Below are positions 16,319-23,973 of a stretch of DNA of 39,428 bases, piece by piece. This stretch comes from Bacteroidales bacterium (GTDB lineage: Bacteria; Bacteroidota; Bacteroidia; Bacteroidales; BM520). The position numbers were made by a program, and so were the translations under genes. The notes beneath the pieces were generated by a model. It did no database searches and was not told where the DNA came from. It saw nothing but the letters and a program-made list of their open reading frames with translations. Location of the stretch: positions 68,057-107,484 of the forward strand of contig JAISNV010000033.1 in the NCBI GenBank assembly GCA_031276035.1, given 5' to 3'. How positions within the stretch are numbered: position 1 is the first letter of the stretch; every line of letters begins with the position of its first letter.

Positions 16319-17157
16319 TTCAATTTATTTTTAGAAAAACGATTTGTAAAATAACGACCTAATAAACTCAATATCAAGACAATTATAGTTAACACCAATG
16401 CGGCAGCATATGCCCTATCTTGAACTTCGGGAATCGGGCTGCTAAGTTGAAAGAAAACCGCTAAAGGTAATGTAGCTGCGGGTTGCGACAAAGAAGTCGG
16501 AATGCTATCGGTATAGCCGGCCGTAAACATCACGGCGGCGGCATCTCCGATTGCCCTTCCGACAGATAGTAAAGTTGCCGTAGCAATTCCGGGAGCAATT
16601 TGTCGCAAAACGACCTTGATAGTTTCAAATCTCGTTGCACCCAAAGAATAAGTTGCGTCCAGTATCTCACGCGGAAATTGCTTTGCCACCTCATCCATAG
16701 ACCGAACAAAAATCGGAATAATCAATAAAGTTATCACAATAATTCCTCCCAACAAAGATGCCTTTATACCCAACATAACCATAATCGTAAATGCAAAAGC
16801 GCCATAAACTATGGAAGGAATCCCAAACAGAACATCATAAGATAATCGTGTAATATAAGCAAGTTTGGAGTTTTTTTTCAAGTAAATATTAAGATAGAAA
16901 ACGATAGGAATACTGACTAGAAGTCCTAAAACAGTTGATGCACCGACAATATAAAGCGAGCCAACAATTGCATTGAGAAAGCCTCCTTCCTTTCCGATAT
17001 AAAAACCTCCGCCGGGTAATTTGGTAATCATATCCCAGCTCATAGCACTCCATCCTTTAGAAAAAATAGTAAAGATGATACTGAACACCACACCGAAAAC
17101 AAGCAGGAGAGCAAGAATCATCAAAACACGCATTAATTTTTCAACAAAAAATTTCAT
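16315..17157 (-). CDS. pstA: Pst-family ABC transporter permease (PstA-like)
   Basis: One of the two inner-membrane permease subunits, 280 residues and about six hydrophobic segments. The cytoplasmic EAA-type loop that contacts PstB is visible around EILDATYSLGATRFETIKVV (about 174-193). It is followed by the charged/small-residue segment AIGDAAAVMFTAGY, typical of PstA. Its ATG overlaps the last base of the pstC stop codon (TGATG), indicating translational coupling. It belongs with the binding protein at 18063 and PstC at 17157. Whether the channel carries phosphate or sulfate cannot be read from this subunit. Confidence 0.92.
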   Translation of the reverse strand: MKFFVEKLMRVLMILALLLVFGVVFSIIFTIFSKGWSAMSWDMITKLPGGGFYIGKEGGFLNAIVGSLYIVGASTVLGLLVSIPIVFYLNIYLKKNSKLAYITRLSYDVLFGIPSIVYGAFAFTIMVMLGIKASLLGGIIVITLLIIPIFVRSMDEVAKQFPREILDATYSLGATRFETIKVVLRQIAPGIATATLLSVGRAIGDAAAVMFTAGYTDSIPTSLSQPAATLPLAVFFQLSSPIPEVQDRAYAAALVLTIIVLILSLLGRYFTNRFSKNKLK

Positions 17158-18053
17158 CAGCTATTTAACTTTTCAATTCTATATAAAACCATTCGGGATG
17201 CAACATTGAACAATAATACCACTACAAAAAGTATGAGTGCGGCAAACATTAAAGCCGCTTCATAAAGGGGCAGAGACAACATTTCTCCGTAATTATTGGC
17301 AATTAATGCCGGAATCGGATAAACCGCATCAAACATAGAGTTAGGTATTTGCGCTAAATTTCCGCAGACCATAAGTACTGCTATTGTTTCTCCGAAAGCA
17401 CGGGAAATTGCAAGTACTACGGCAGCAATCATTCCCGGAATTGTTTTTCTAAGCACAACACGACGTGTTGTTTGCCATTTTGTTGCGCCCAATACCAAAG
17501 AAGATTCCCTCAAGTCGTTAGGAACTGTAGAAAACAATTCAACAAAAAGGCTAACTAAAAGCGGTAATATCATTACGCCCAGCACAATGCCTCCTGCCAA
17601 CGCACTATATCCAGTAGAATATTCGACAAATTTCGGTGCAATCTTTTCCGATATCCACGGAACTATTATCAGAGTTCCCCAAACGCCATACACAACTGAC
17701 GGTATAGCGGCTAAAATATCTAATGCAGGGAAAACATACTTTTTAACTTTAGGTCTCGCATATTCCGTAAGGAAGATTGCAGATAGCAATGATACGGGAA
17801 GCGCCATAATTATTGCAATTCCTGTAACCCATAAGGTTCCCACTATAAATGGAAAAAATCCGAATTCGCCTTTTAAAGGTTTCCAATTGGTAGAAAAAAG
17901 TAATTCTTTGAGAGTTCTGTCTTCCAAGACGGGAGAGGCCTTCAGATAAAGACCGACAAACATAGCAATTAGTAATGCTATAGACAAGATAAGTAGGACA
18001 AACATAAATCCGCCAGCGCCTTTATCGCGTAATATCCTGAAATTAACTCTCAT
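17157..18053 (-). CDS. pstC: Pst-family ABC transporter permease (PstC-like)
   Basis: The second permease subunit, 298 residues and about six hydrophobic helices. It starts with a positively charged cytoplasmic end (MRVNFRILRDK) and includes the family stretch LDILAAIPSVVYGVWG. The EAA loop DLRESSLVLGATKWQTTRRV is followed by ISRAFGETIAVLMVCGN, close to the conserved PstC motif containing Arg and Glu. It begins 9 nt after the binding-protein stop and is coupled to pstA. The RAFGETIAV segment is well kept, so the transporter looks functional. Confidence 0.93.
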   Translation of the reverse strand: MRVNFRILRDKGAGGFMFVLLILSIALLIAMFVGLYLKASPVLEDRTLKELLFSTNWKPLKGEFGFFPFIVGTLWVTGIAIIMALPVSLLSAIFLTEYARPKVKKYVFPALDILAAIPSVVYGVWGTLIIVPWISEKIAPKFVEYSTGYSALAGGIVLGVMILPLLVSLFVELFSTVPNDLRESSLVLGATKWQTTRRVVLRKTIPGMIAAVVLAISRAFGETIAVLMVCGNLAQIPNSMFDAVYPIPALIANNYGEMLSLPLYEAALMFAALILFVVVLLFNVASRMVLYRIEKLNS

Positions 18054-18062
18054 TAATATTTC

Positions 18063-19028
18063 TTAATCCTTTAGCAACTCCAATCCGTTATCCAAAATTT
18101 CTTCAGGTAAATTAATATATCCAACCGGAATATTAAACTTCTGACCTTCAGTAAGAACATATTCTAAAAAAGCTTTCACTTCTGTTTTCTTAGGGATATT
18201 ATTGGTAACAAGAAAAAGTTCGCGTGCAGGCGGCGACGGATAGCGACCGTCTGCAATGGCAGCAATAATTTCATCTTTAGTATCATAAAAAAACTCGTTA
18301 GTATCAATCATGCCGTTAGAATTAACATCAATAGGAATAATTGCAATACCTGGATTTAACTTCCTGCTTTTTTCATCATAGGCATAACTAAGATTATTAT
18401 ATCCGATACCGAGTTTATCCTTTTGGATGGCTTGAGCCAATCCCGGATCACCAAAAACAGCAACACCTTCCAGGTCTTCCTGTTTCGCTCCAAACCATGC
18501 GCCCCAGGTTTCGGCAGCGCCGCAAGCATCCGAACGGGTATAAAGATGCATGGCAGTATTTCCCTTTGTACCAAGCAGTTCTTCCCAAGTCTTAACATTA
18601 TTTTTCAACCAAAGATTTATCGCACCGTCACGCGAAAGTCCGATTTTCATTATATCTTCCATCAATGGATTTTCAGCATTTATGGTAGGCACAACGGCAT
18701 CTTTAGCAACAGCAAAAGCCAGCGCACCTTTTTCAACTTCCGACGGATAAATATCACGCGATACCATTCCAATATCCGCCATATTACAGAGTACATCGGT
18801 CATTCCTTTACCGGCGCCACCTGCTGATATATCTATTTTTACATGAGGATGGATTTTATTGAACTCTTCCGCCCATTTAACAACCAGCGGATACAATGCA
18901 AAAGCACCGGATATGGTAATTTCACCGTTCAAACCGTCTTTGGTTCTTTTAGGTTTAGATCCGCAACCGACCGATGTTAACAAAATAGAAATGAGAGTGA
19001 TTGAAAGTACGATCTTTTTCTTAATCAT
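18063..19028 (-). CDS. PstS-like periplasmic oxyanion-binding lipoprotein, candidate sulfate-binding
   Basis: The binding protein of the ABC transporter, 321 residues, anchored as a lipoprotein (lipobox SVGC, Cys22). The fold pattern is PstS-like, but the residues that hold phosphate in E. coli PstS differ. My by-eye alignment puts SGAFALYP (40-47) opposite GAGATFPAP, AGGAGKG (69-75) opposite GIGSSGG, and RSDACGAAETW (165-175) opposite RADGSGTSFVF. The positions of Thr10, Ser38, Ser139 and Thr141 would then be Phe, Ala, Cys and Ala, while Arg135 is kept (R165). With cysDNH directly downstream and no phoU, I infer another oxyanion, most likely sulfate. Phosphate with an altered site cannot be ruled out from sequence alone. 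Confidence 0.85.
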   Translation of the reverse strand: MIKKKIVLSITLISILLTSVGCGSKPKRTKDGLNGEITISGAFALYPLVVKWAEEFNKIHPHVKIDISAGGAGKGMTDVLCNMADIGMVSRDIYPSEVEKGALAFAVAKDAVVPTINAENPLMEDIMKIGLSRDGAINLWLKNNVKTWEELLGTKGNTAMHLYTRSDACGAAETWGAWFGAKQEDLEGVAVFGDPGLAQAIQKDKLGIGYNNLSYAYDEKSRKLNPGIAIIPIDVNSNGMIDTNEFFYDTKDEIIAAIADGRYPSPPARELFLVTNNIPKKTEVKAFLEYVLTEGQKFNIPVGYINLPEEILDNGLELLKD

Positions 19029-19088
19029 AATGTTTAATTTTAATTATTTGATATTAATAAAGTGCATTTCAAAACATAATTAGTAATG

Positions 19089-19096
19089 CAAAATTA
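19089..19096 (-). promoter_or_regulatory. -7 promoter element of the pst-cys operon
   Basis: It reads TAATTTTG on the minus strand, 60 nt before the binding-protein ATG at 19028. No TTG at -33 is evident; the tandem repeat at 19093-19124 occupies that position, which would suit an activator- or repressor-controlled promoter. Confidence 0.6.
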
Positions 19097-19124
19097 TTTT
19101 GACTAAAAATTATTTCGACTAAAA
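19093..19124. repeat. Tandem 16-bp repeat at the pst-cys promoter
   Basis: ATTATTTTGACTAAAA (19093-19108) is followed directly by ATTATTTCGACTAAAA (19109-19124), 15/16 identical. The pair overlaps the -7 box and covers the -33 region of the minus-strand operon, the expected place for an operator. Confidence 0.6.
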
Positions 19125-19148
19125 TATTTCCGATCAGTAAAAATTCAG

Positions 19149-19178
19149 GATTGAACGGAGGGAGGAAAGATTGAACGG
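19149..19178. promoter_or_regulatory. Direct repeat pair between pst-cys and the AraC gene
   Basis: GATTGAACGG occurs at 19149-19158 and again at 19169-19178, perfectly conserved and 20 bp apart, close to two helical turns. It lies upstream of both divergent transcripts and may be a site for the AraC regulator at 19323. Confidence 0.45.
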
Positions 19179-19265
19179 TAAAATTTTAATATTGGAATTT
19201 TGGTATCAAGAGCAATTTTAAGAGTAAATGAACGAAATAATTTTAGAGATGTTGGGGTTTAGAAA

Positions 19266-19294
19266 TTGAAGAACAGCAAAATATTATATATTTG
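19266..19294 (+). promoter_or_regulatory. -33/-7 promoter of the second AraC gene
   Basis: TTG (19266-19268), 18 nt, then TATATTTG (19287-19294) make a good match to the Bacteroidota promoter. The reading frame is open through it from the TTG at 19266, but that TTG is better read as the -33 element, which moves the translation start downstream. Confidence 0.65.
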
Positions 19295-19322
19295 CAATGT
19301 AATTGATAAAATATTTAGCAAT

Positions 19323-20162
19323 TTGAAAGAAAACATCCGAACTTTCGACTTCAAACCATTACCAATTGATATTGAACTTAAAGATTTGAGTTTTGTTAAG
19401 GAATTACCAAAACTACTGGGTAAAGCTCATAAAGCAAATTTTTATCAATTAATTTGGATTACCGAGGGAAAAGCGGATTTTTATATTGATTTCCGGAAAA
19501 TTACCATCAGAACAAATGACTTTCTTATTATCTCGGCCGGACAAGTTTGCGAGTTTGATACTAAATCTGATTATTCCGGTAAAATGATATTGTTTACAAG
19601 TTCATTTTTTACTGTTAACGAACTTGATTCAAATTTTTTGTTTACTTCGGAAATTCTTAATCCTATTAATCTTAATAAAACGGTTTCAATCAATTCCGAT
19701 TTTATGAGAAATATTATTTTGTTATTAAATAATGAGTTAAGAGAAATAACAGATAATTTTCAGATAGGAATCGCTCAAAGTTATCTCCGCATTATTCTTC
19801 TTGAAGCAGAACGGCAACTTTCTAAGTCTTATCCTCCGATAACAAACAATCTTGCCAGAAGATTTTTTAATTCTGTCGAACAAAATTTCAAAGAAGAACA
19901 TAATGCCGAATTTTACATCAAATTATTAAATGTAAATGAAAAGCAACTTTCAAAAGAAGTAAAATTTTTCACGGGAAAAACTCCAAAGCTATATATTGAT
20001 TCTCGTATTATCCTGGAAGCAATGCGATTACTTTCTTACAGTAATTTGTCCGTAAAGGAAATCGGCTTTGAACTCGGTTTTGATGAAGCAACCAATTTCA
20101 ACAAATATTTTCGTAAACACACAGGAATTTCACCGGGAAAACTAAGAGTTAAGGACTTATAG
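19323..20162 (+). CDS. AraC-family transcriptional regulator, probable TTG start
   Basis: A cupin-like sensor domain plus AraC HTH, 279 residues from the start proposed here. The frame has no ATG in its first ~100 codons. It is open back to a TTG at 19266, but the promoter at 19266-19294 lies inside that stretch, so the in-frame TTG at 19323 (then KENIRTFDFKPLPIDIEL) is the likely start. The sensor part includes FYQLIWITEGKADFYIDF, a typical cupin strand pair. The C-terminus carries two HTH motifs, with LSVKEIGFELGFDEATNFNK as the second and HTGISPGKLR at the end. It diverges from the pst-cys operon across a repeat-rich spacer. Possible targets are that operon, its own gene, or the PAS and oxidoreductase genes downstream. 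Confidence 0.82.
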   Translation: MKENIRTFDFKPLPIDIELKDLSFVKELPKLLGKAHKANFYQLIWITEGKADFYIDFRKITIRTNDFLIISAGQVCEFDTKSDYSGKMILFTSSFFTVNELDSNFLFTSEILNPINLNKTVSINSDFMRNIILLLNNELREITDNFQIGIAQSYLRIILLEAERQLSKSYPPITNNLARRFFNSVEQNFKEEHNAEFYIKLLNVNEKQLSKEVKFFTGKTPKLYIDSRIILEAMRLLSYSNLSVKEIGFELGFDEATNFNKYFRKHTGISPGKLRVKDL

Positions 20163-20254
20163 ATTTCATAAAAACATATCAGATTGAAAAATATGTTATT
20201 CCGGTTTAAAAGAAAAATTATCTTCGAATTAGTTAGGCAAATAAAGATAGTTTG

Positions 20255-20262
20255 TACATTTG
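20255..20262 (+). promoter_or_regulatory. -7 promoter element of the PAS gene
   Basis: TACATTTG matches TAnnTTTG, 41 nt before ATG 20304. Confidence 0.55.
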
Positions 20263-20303
20263 CAAATAAACAATAATGTTAAAATCATTTTTATACAATT
20301 ATT

Positions 20304-20636
20304 ATGAGTAATTTTTTTGATGAATTGAATATTGCCATAACCGTATGCAATACAGATGGTAAAGTACTTTGGATGAATGACAAATCCAAATCGGTCAATA
20401 AAGGTGATTTTGTCGGGCAAAGTCTTTTGGATTGTCATCCCGAACCGGCAAAAACCAAATTACTGGAACTGTTGGATAATCATAATACTAATGCCTATAC
20501 AATAGAAAAAGGAGATGTAAAAAAATTAATCTATCAGACACCATGGTTTGAAAATGGCGAATTTGCAGGTTATGTTGAACTCTCCATAGAAATTCCGTTT
20601 GAGATGCCGCATTTCGTTCGAAAACCAAAAATTTAA
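20304..20636 (+). CDS. Stand-alone PAS-domain protein
   Basis: A soluble 110-residue protein that is almost entirely one PAS domain. It starts FFDELNIAITVCNTDGKVLWMND, the usual first strands of PAS. It has GQSLLDCHPEPAKTKLLELL, close to the CHPP-type helix of the PAS domain associated with DUF438 and similar sensors, and ends with a strand GYVELSIEI. No output domain is attached, so it may bind a small ligand or cofactor and act through a partner. It has its own promoter and is followed by an oxidoreductase with a separate promoter. The function is unknown. Confidence 0.8.
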   Translation: MSNFFDELNIAITVCNTDGKVLWMNDKSKSVNKGDFVGQSLLDCHPEPAKTKLLELLDNHNTNAYTIEKGDVKKLIYQTPWFENGEFAGYVELSIEIPFEMPHFVRKPKI

Positions 20637-20737
20637 GTTATACTTAAATTACATAACTTTCGAATTGTATTTATGGTATGACGGGGATTTACCATTTTTA
20701 GCCGAATTTATATCATCTCTGCTCTATATATTGCTTC

Positions 20738-20745
20738 TACTTTTG
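20738..20745 (+). promoter_or_regulatory. -7 promoter element of the NAD(P)-binding protein gene
   Basis: TACTTTTG matches TAnnTTTG, 39 nt before ATG 20785. Confidence 0.55.
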
Positions 20746-20784
20746 CATAATCAAAAATAAATTAATAACAAATAAAATTGAAAA

Positions 20785-21435
20785 ATGAAAAAAGTAGTAA
20801 TTATCGGAGCAAGCGGATTTATTGGTTCCGCAATCCTAAATGAAGCATTAAACAGAGGTATTCAAGTAACTGCTGTTGTTCGTGATCCTGAAAAAATCAA
20901 AATCACAAATCCTAATCTGACAATCGTAAAAGCAGACGTTTCGTCACCGGAAAAAGTTACGCAAATAACAAAGGGTTTTGATGCGGTAATCAGCGCTTTC
21001 AATCCCGGATGGACAAATCCTAACATTTACGAAGAAACACTAAAAACTTACCCTGCTATTTTAGAGGGAGTTAAAAAAGCCGGAGTAAAGCGTTTATTAA
21101 TTGTCGGCGGCGCAGGTACATTATTCGTATCACCCGGGCTTCGTGTGATTGATTCGGGAGCAATTCCGCAGGAAATTATTGGAGGAGTAAAATCGCTCGG
21201 AGAGTTTTATCTTAATATCTTAATGAAAGAGAGAAACATTGATTGGGTATTTTTCTCTCCAGCAGGGAGCATTGAACCGGGTGAGCGTACCGGTAAGTAT
21301 CGTTTGGGTAAAAATGATTTAATTCTGAATGATAAGGGCGAAAGCAGGATTTCCGTTCAGGATTATGCAAAAGCAATGATTGATGAATTGGACGTTCCGA
21401 AACATTATCAAGAGCGATTTACTATTGGTTATTAA
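20785..21435 (+). CDS. NAD(P)H-binding atypical SDR (NmrA/YwnB-like)
   Basis: A Rossmann-fold protein of 216 residues with the nucleotide-binding motif GASGFIGS (8-15) at the first turn and VVRDP after the second strand, suggesting NADP preference. AGVKRLLIVGGAGTLFVSPG is the usual fourth-strand region of the YwnB-like NAD(P)H-binding family. The classical catalytic YxxxK is not apparent, as usual for this atypical group, which includes flavin reductase-like and regulatory proteins. It is a single-gene transcript by its promoter. The substrate is unknown. Confidence 0.85.
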   Translation: MKKVVIIGASGFIGSAILNEALNRGIQVTAVVRDPEKIKITNPNLTIVKADVSSPEKVTQITKGFDAVISAFNPGWTNPNIYEETLKTYPAILEGVKKAGVKRLLIVGGAGTLFVSPGLRVIDSGAIPQEIIGGVKSLGEFYLNILMKERNIDWVFFSPAGSIEPGERTGKYRLGKNDLILNDKGESRISVQDYAKAMIDELDVPKHYQERFTIGY

Positions 21436-21480
21436 AATATCTCGGGTATTGAATTTTTCATGCCAAATATTTTAGCTCCG

Positions 21481-21563
21481 TCATTGTGGAGATCATTACA
21501 TTAATTCATTTTACAATTCAATTTCTTTTCGAATTGATTTTGATATAATAATTTCCACAATGA
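21481..21563. repeat. Long-range inverted repeat in the spacer after the SDR gene
   Basis: TCATTGTGGA (21481-21490) is exactly complementary to TCCACAATGA (21554-21563). A second pair, TCAATT and AATTGA, lies inside the 63-nt loop. It could fold as a small structured RNA or 3' end, but there is no T tract and the region is AT-rich. Confidence 0.3.
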
Positions 21564-21631
21564 TATTATTTTCGTAATTCTTTCATAATTTTTAATCCTT
21601 TCTCTGGCATTTCTATAATACAAAATTTTTC

Positions 21632-21639
21632 TACCTTTG
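21632..21639 (+). promoter_or_regulatory. -7 promoter element of the two-TM hypothetical gene
   Basis: TACCTTTG matches TAnnTTTG, 29 nt before ATG 21669. Confidence 0.6.
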
Positions 21640-21668
21640 TCATTATAAGAAACCAATTCAAATCATAA

Positions 21669-22232
21669 ATGAAAAGTCAATTAAAACATTACAAGGAATT
21701 CGATAAAAAATTGAGACAGGAAGTCAACAATTCAAATGATGATGAAAATAATTTTATTATTGAATTGTATCTTGAGAATTACGAAATAATTTATAATAAA
21801 TTTAGTAGTATTCAGAAATCAAGGATAAATAATGAGCTTATAACCTATTTGGAAAATGAAATTAAATACAAACCTGTTGACGAACCAATTACAGTTGAAA
21901 TCGACATAAAGACGCATGATGAAAAATTTATCGAAAGTTTGGAAAAACTTATAAAAAAAAGTACTATTAATAATATTGAAGACATAACTCACGATCTTAA
22001 GCGGAATTTAAGGATTTCTATTTTGCTGCTTATTTTCGGACTGATAACTCTCGGTTGCATCAGTTTATTTTCTTATTTCACTGACCATTACGTCTTCAAT
22101 GAATTCTTTGTAATTGTAAGCTGGGTGCTTATCTGGCAGTTCGTAGAAATGTATTTTTTCGATCGCCCGAAATTAAAATATGATAAAATGAAATTATTGC
22201 AATTATACTTCGCTGAATTTAGGTATAAGTAA
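21669..22232 (+). CDS. Hypothetical two-TM membrane protein
   Basis: I do not recognise this 187-residue protein. The first ~110 residues are highly charged and probably helical and cytoplasmic (Lys/Glu/Asn rich). Two hydrophobic segments follow (about 113-135, with ISILLLIFGLITLGCISLF, and about 141-160, with EFFVIVSWVLIWQFVEMYFF). A short basic tail FDRPKLKYDKMKLLQLY ends the protein, in the style of proteins with a cytoplasmic domain before a two-helix hairpin. A clear promoter and a normal start favour a real gene. There is no operon partner. Confidence 0.75.
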   Translation: MKSQLKHYKEFDKKLRQEVNNSNDDENNFIIELYLENYEIIYNKFSSIQKSRINNELITYLENEIKYKPVDEPITVEIDIKTHDEKFIESLEKLIKKSTINNIEDITHDLKRNLRISILLLIFGLITLGCISLFSYFTDHYVFNEFFVIVSWVLIWQFVEMYFFDRPKLKYDKMKLLQLYFAEFRYK

Positions 22233-22530
22233 ATTTTAGCAAGTCTTTATTCGAAACATAATCAATTATATAAAACAATAAATACAACTTATTATTTAAA
22301 ATATATAATCTGCTTAAAACTGATTTTAAAACAATAAAGGTCAAAGACGGAGCTAAAACTATGGTTTGCGATGAATTTACGTAATAACAAGATTATATTC
22401 CATAACTGCTCGTAATCTATTGTAAACTTGTTGATAAGCGTTGGGAAGTTTTAAATGTATTGCAAAGATGGAATGATGATTAAAATAATATTAGTGTAAA
22501 TCCGTTTTATTTATTTAATTCTATGTTGTA
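22233..22530. other. Intergenic region without a clear gene
   Basis: Short open stretches are interrupted by stops, such as one giving KVKDGAKTMVCDEFT before a stop and another ending LVDKRWEVLNVLQRWNDD. They may be decayed coding sequence, but the similarity is too weak to name. I see no exact TAnnTTTG box for the downstream gene. Confidence 0.4.
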
Positions 22531-23595
22531 ATGAATGATTCTGATATATTAAAAATACGTTTACATAATCAACTACTTGACGGATATTCTTTAAAAGAGC
22601 CGGAAGAAATTGTTTCCTGGATGGGTGCTATGCAGGCGCAAGCTCTTGACATTGCAAAATGGGCTTTAGGAGCACGACTTGAAAACTCTTCCGTAAAAAC
22701 TATTGAAGATGCTTTAACCGACGGGAAGATTATAAGAACTCATATTCTACGCCCAACATGGCATTTTGTTGCTGCAGAAGATATTCATTGGATGAGAAAG
22801 CTTTCGGTTGAAAAGCTAAGGGCAGTTTATATTTCTTACGGAAAATCATGGGGCGCAGATGAGGATTTAATTTTGAAAACCAGGTTGGCTGTTACTAATA
22901 TCTTGGAAAAACACGATTATCTTTACAAACAGGAAATAGACGAACATTTAAAAGCTATAGGACACGATGTAGACCCTCATACTCTTTCACATGCACTATC
23001 GCACTCAGAGTTGGAAGGCATTATTTGCAACGGTAAAATCAGCGGACAAAATCATTCGTATGCACTCTTAGAAAAACGTGTTCTTAATGCTAAAGTTTTT
23101 ATTAAAGAAGAAGCTTTGAAACAATTGGCTTTCAAATATTTTTCGAGTCACGGACCTGCAACATTGCAGGATTTTATCTGGTGGTCCGGATTAACCGCAA
23201 CGGAAGCAAAAGCCGGATTAGAATCGGTAAAAAATCATTTCATTTCGGAAAAAATAAACGAAAAAATATTTTGGATGAAGCCCGATATCCAGATTCCGGA
23301 AAATAAAAAACCTTCCGCGTTACTTCTTCCTCCTTTTGATGAGTTTGTTGTCAGTTACAAAGATCGTTCGGAAATAATTGAAAAAGAACATCACAGCAAA
23401 GTCATGACAAAAAATGGAATTTTTTCTCCGACAATTATGCTTAACGGAGAAATAATCGGTTCATGGAAAAAAATCAAAAAGAAAAACAAAGTACAGGTTG
23501 AACTAAAGTTTTTTGAAAAGACAAATAAGAAAACTGTAGATTTATATAAGAATGAAATAAAGCGAGTTGAAGAGTTTTACGCGATTCAGGAATAA
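22531..23595 (+). CDS. Winged-helix HTH_42 protein, AlkZ-like candidate DNA glycosylase
   Basis: A 354-residue protein of the winged-helix DNA-binding family (HTH_42) that contains the DNA glycosylases AlkZ and AlkX/YcaQ. The conserved N-terminal core is clear: the region around GAMQAQALDIAKWALGARL (32-50), and RTHILRPTWHFVAAEDIHWM (about 71-90). Near the end is the substrate-domain motif LLPPFDEFVVSYKDR followed by IFSPTIMLNGEIIGSWKK. Gln35-Ala-Gln37 occupies the place of the QxQ catalytic motif described for AlkZ; AlkX/YcaQ has QxD. AlkZ-type enzymes unhook DNA interstrand crosslinks or bulky alkyl adducts. Many family members are uncharacterised, so the activity is inferred. Confidence 0.85.
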   Translation: MNDSDILKIRLHNQLLDGYSLKEPEEIVSWMGAMQAQALDIAKWALGARLENSSVKTIEDALTDGKIIRTHILRPTWHFVAAEDIHWMRKLSVEKLRAVYISYGKSWGADEDLILKTRLAVTNILEKHDYLYKQEIDEHLKAIGHDVDPHTLSHALSHSELEGIICNGKISGQNHSYALLEKRVLNAKVFIKEEALKQLAFKYFSSHGPATLQDFIWWSGLTATEAKAGLESVKNHFISEKINEKIFWMKPDIQIPENKKPSALLLPPFDEFVVSYKDRSEIIEKEHHSKVMTKNGIFSPTIMLNGEIIGSWKKIKKKNKVQVELKFFEKTNKKTVDLYKNEIKRVEEFYAIQE

Positions 23596-23823
23596 TCAAT
23601 CTCAGCAAATATTTCTCTATTCACGAAATTCGCGTTGGTTACTCCAATGCCAACAATCGGCTATTCCCACACATCAAAAATACCAACATTTTGGGATTAT
23701 TTTTTATTTAAATTTTATGTTATTTTGCACATCGGATTAGTATCGTAACATAGATTCGAGGATAAATAAATAGATAAAATGATTTTTTAAAAAACTCAAA
23801 ATCTTAAAAAACAATTTTTTTAT

Positions 23824-23831
23824 TACATTTG
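23824..23831 (+). promoter_or_regulatory. -7 promoter element upstream of the nitroreductase gene
   Basis: TACATTTG matches TAnnTTTG. It is 142 nt before the nitroreductase ATG, longer than most leaders in this window. Confidence 0.5.
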
Positions 23832-23845
23832 CAAAAGATACAATC

Positions 23846-23923
23846 TTCAACACGAAACGAATTCTTATAACCTTATTATTAGCGGTTTCTGTTATTGATA
23901 TTTGTGCAGACTATAGAAATTAA
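23846..23923 (+). pseudogene. Possible signal-peptide remnant
   Basis: An open segment reads NTKRILITLLLAVSVI followed by DICADYRN and a stop, which looks like the first part of an exported protein. There is no ATG, GTG or TTG at its start and nothing continues after the stop. It may be the leftover start of a deleted gene downstream of an intact promoter. Chance is also possible. Confidence 0.25.
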
Positions 23924-23973
23924 TGGAAGTGAGATAATGATAATTAAGATGTTATTTTATAAAAATTAATATT

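Larger units (their letters stand above)
23596..23973. other. Intergenic region with a promoter and a possible gene remnant
   Basis: The first ~220 bp hold no feature I can support. A -7 box TACATTTG lies at 23824-23831. Downstream of it, 23846-23923 reads as an open signal-peptide-like segment with no start codon. The nitroreductase gene follows at 23974, leaving a leader of about 135 nt. Confidence 0.5.

Noticed and set aside
18423..18827. 134-codon plus-strand open frame inside the PstS-like gene
   Set aside because: It lies wholly opposite a well-conserved binding-protein gene and has no independent promoter or motif.
22340..22383. Open stretch KVKDGAKTMVCDEFT, considered as a remnant of a small DUF2158-like protein
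   Set aside because: Too short and too weakly similar, with stops on both sides; not enough to name a pseudogene.
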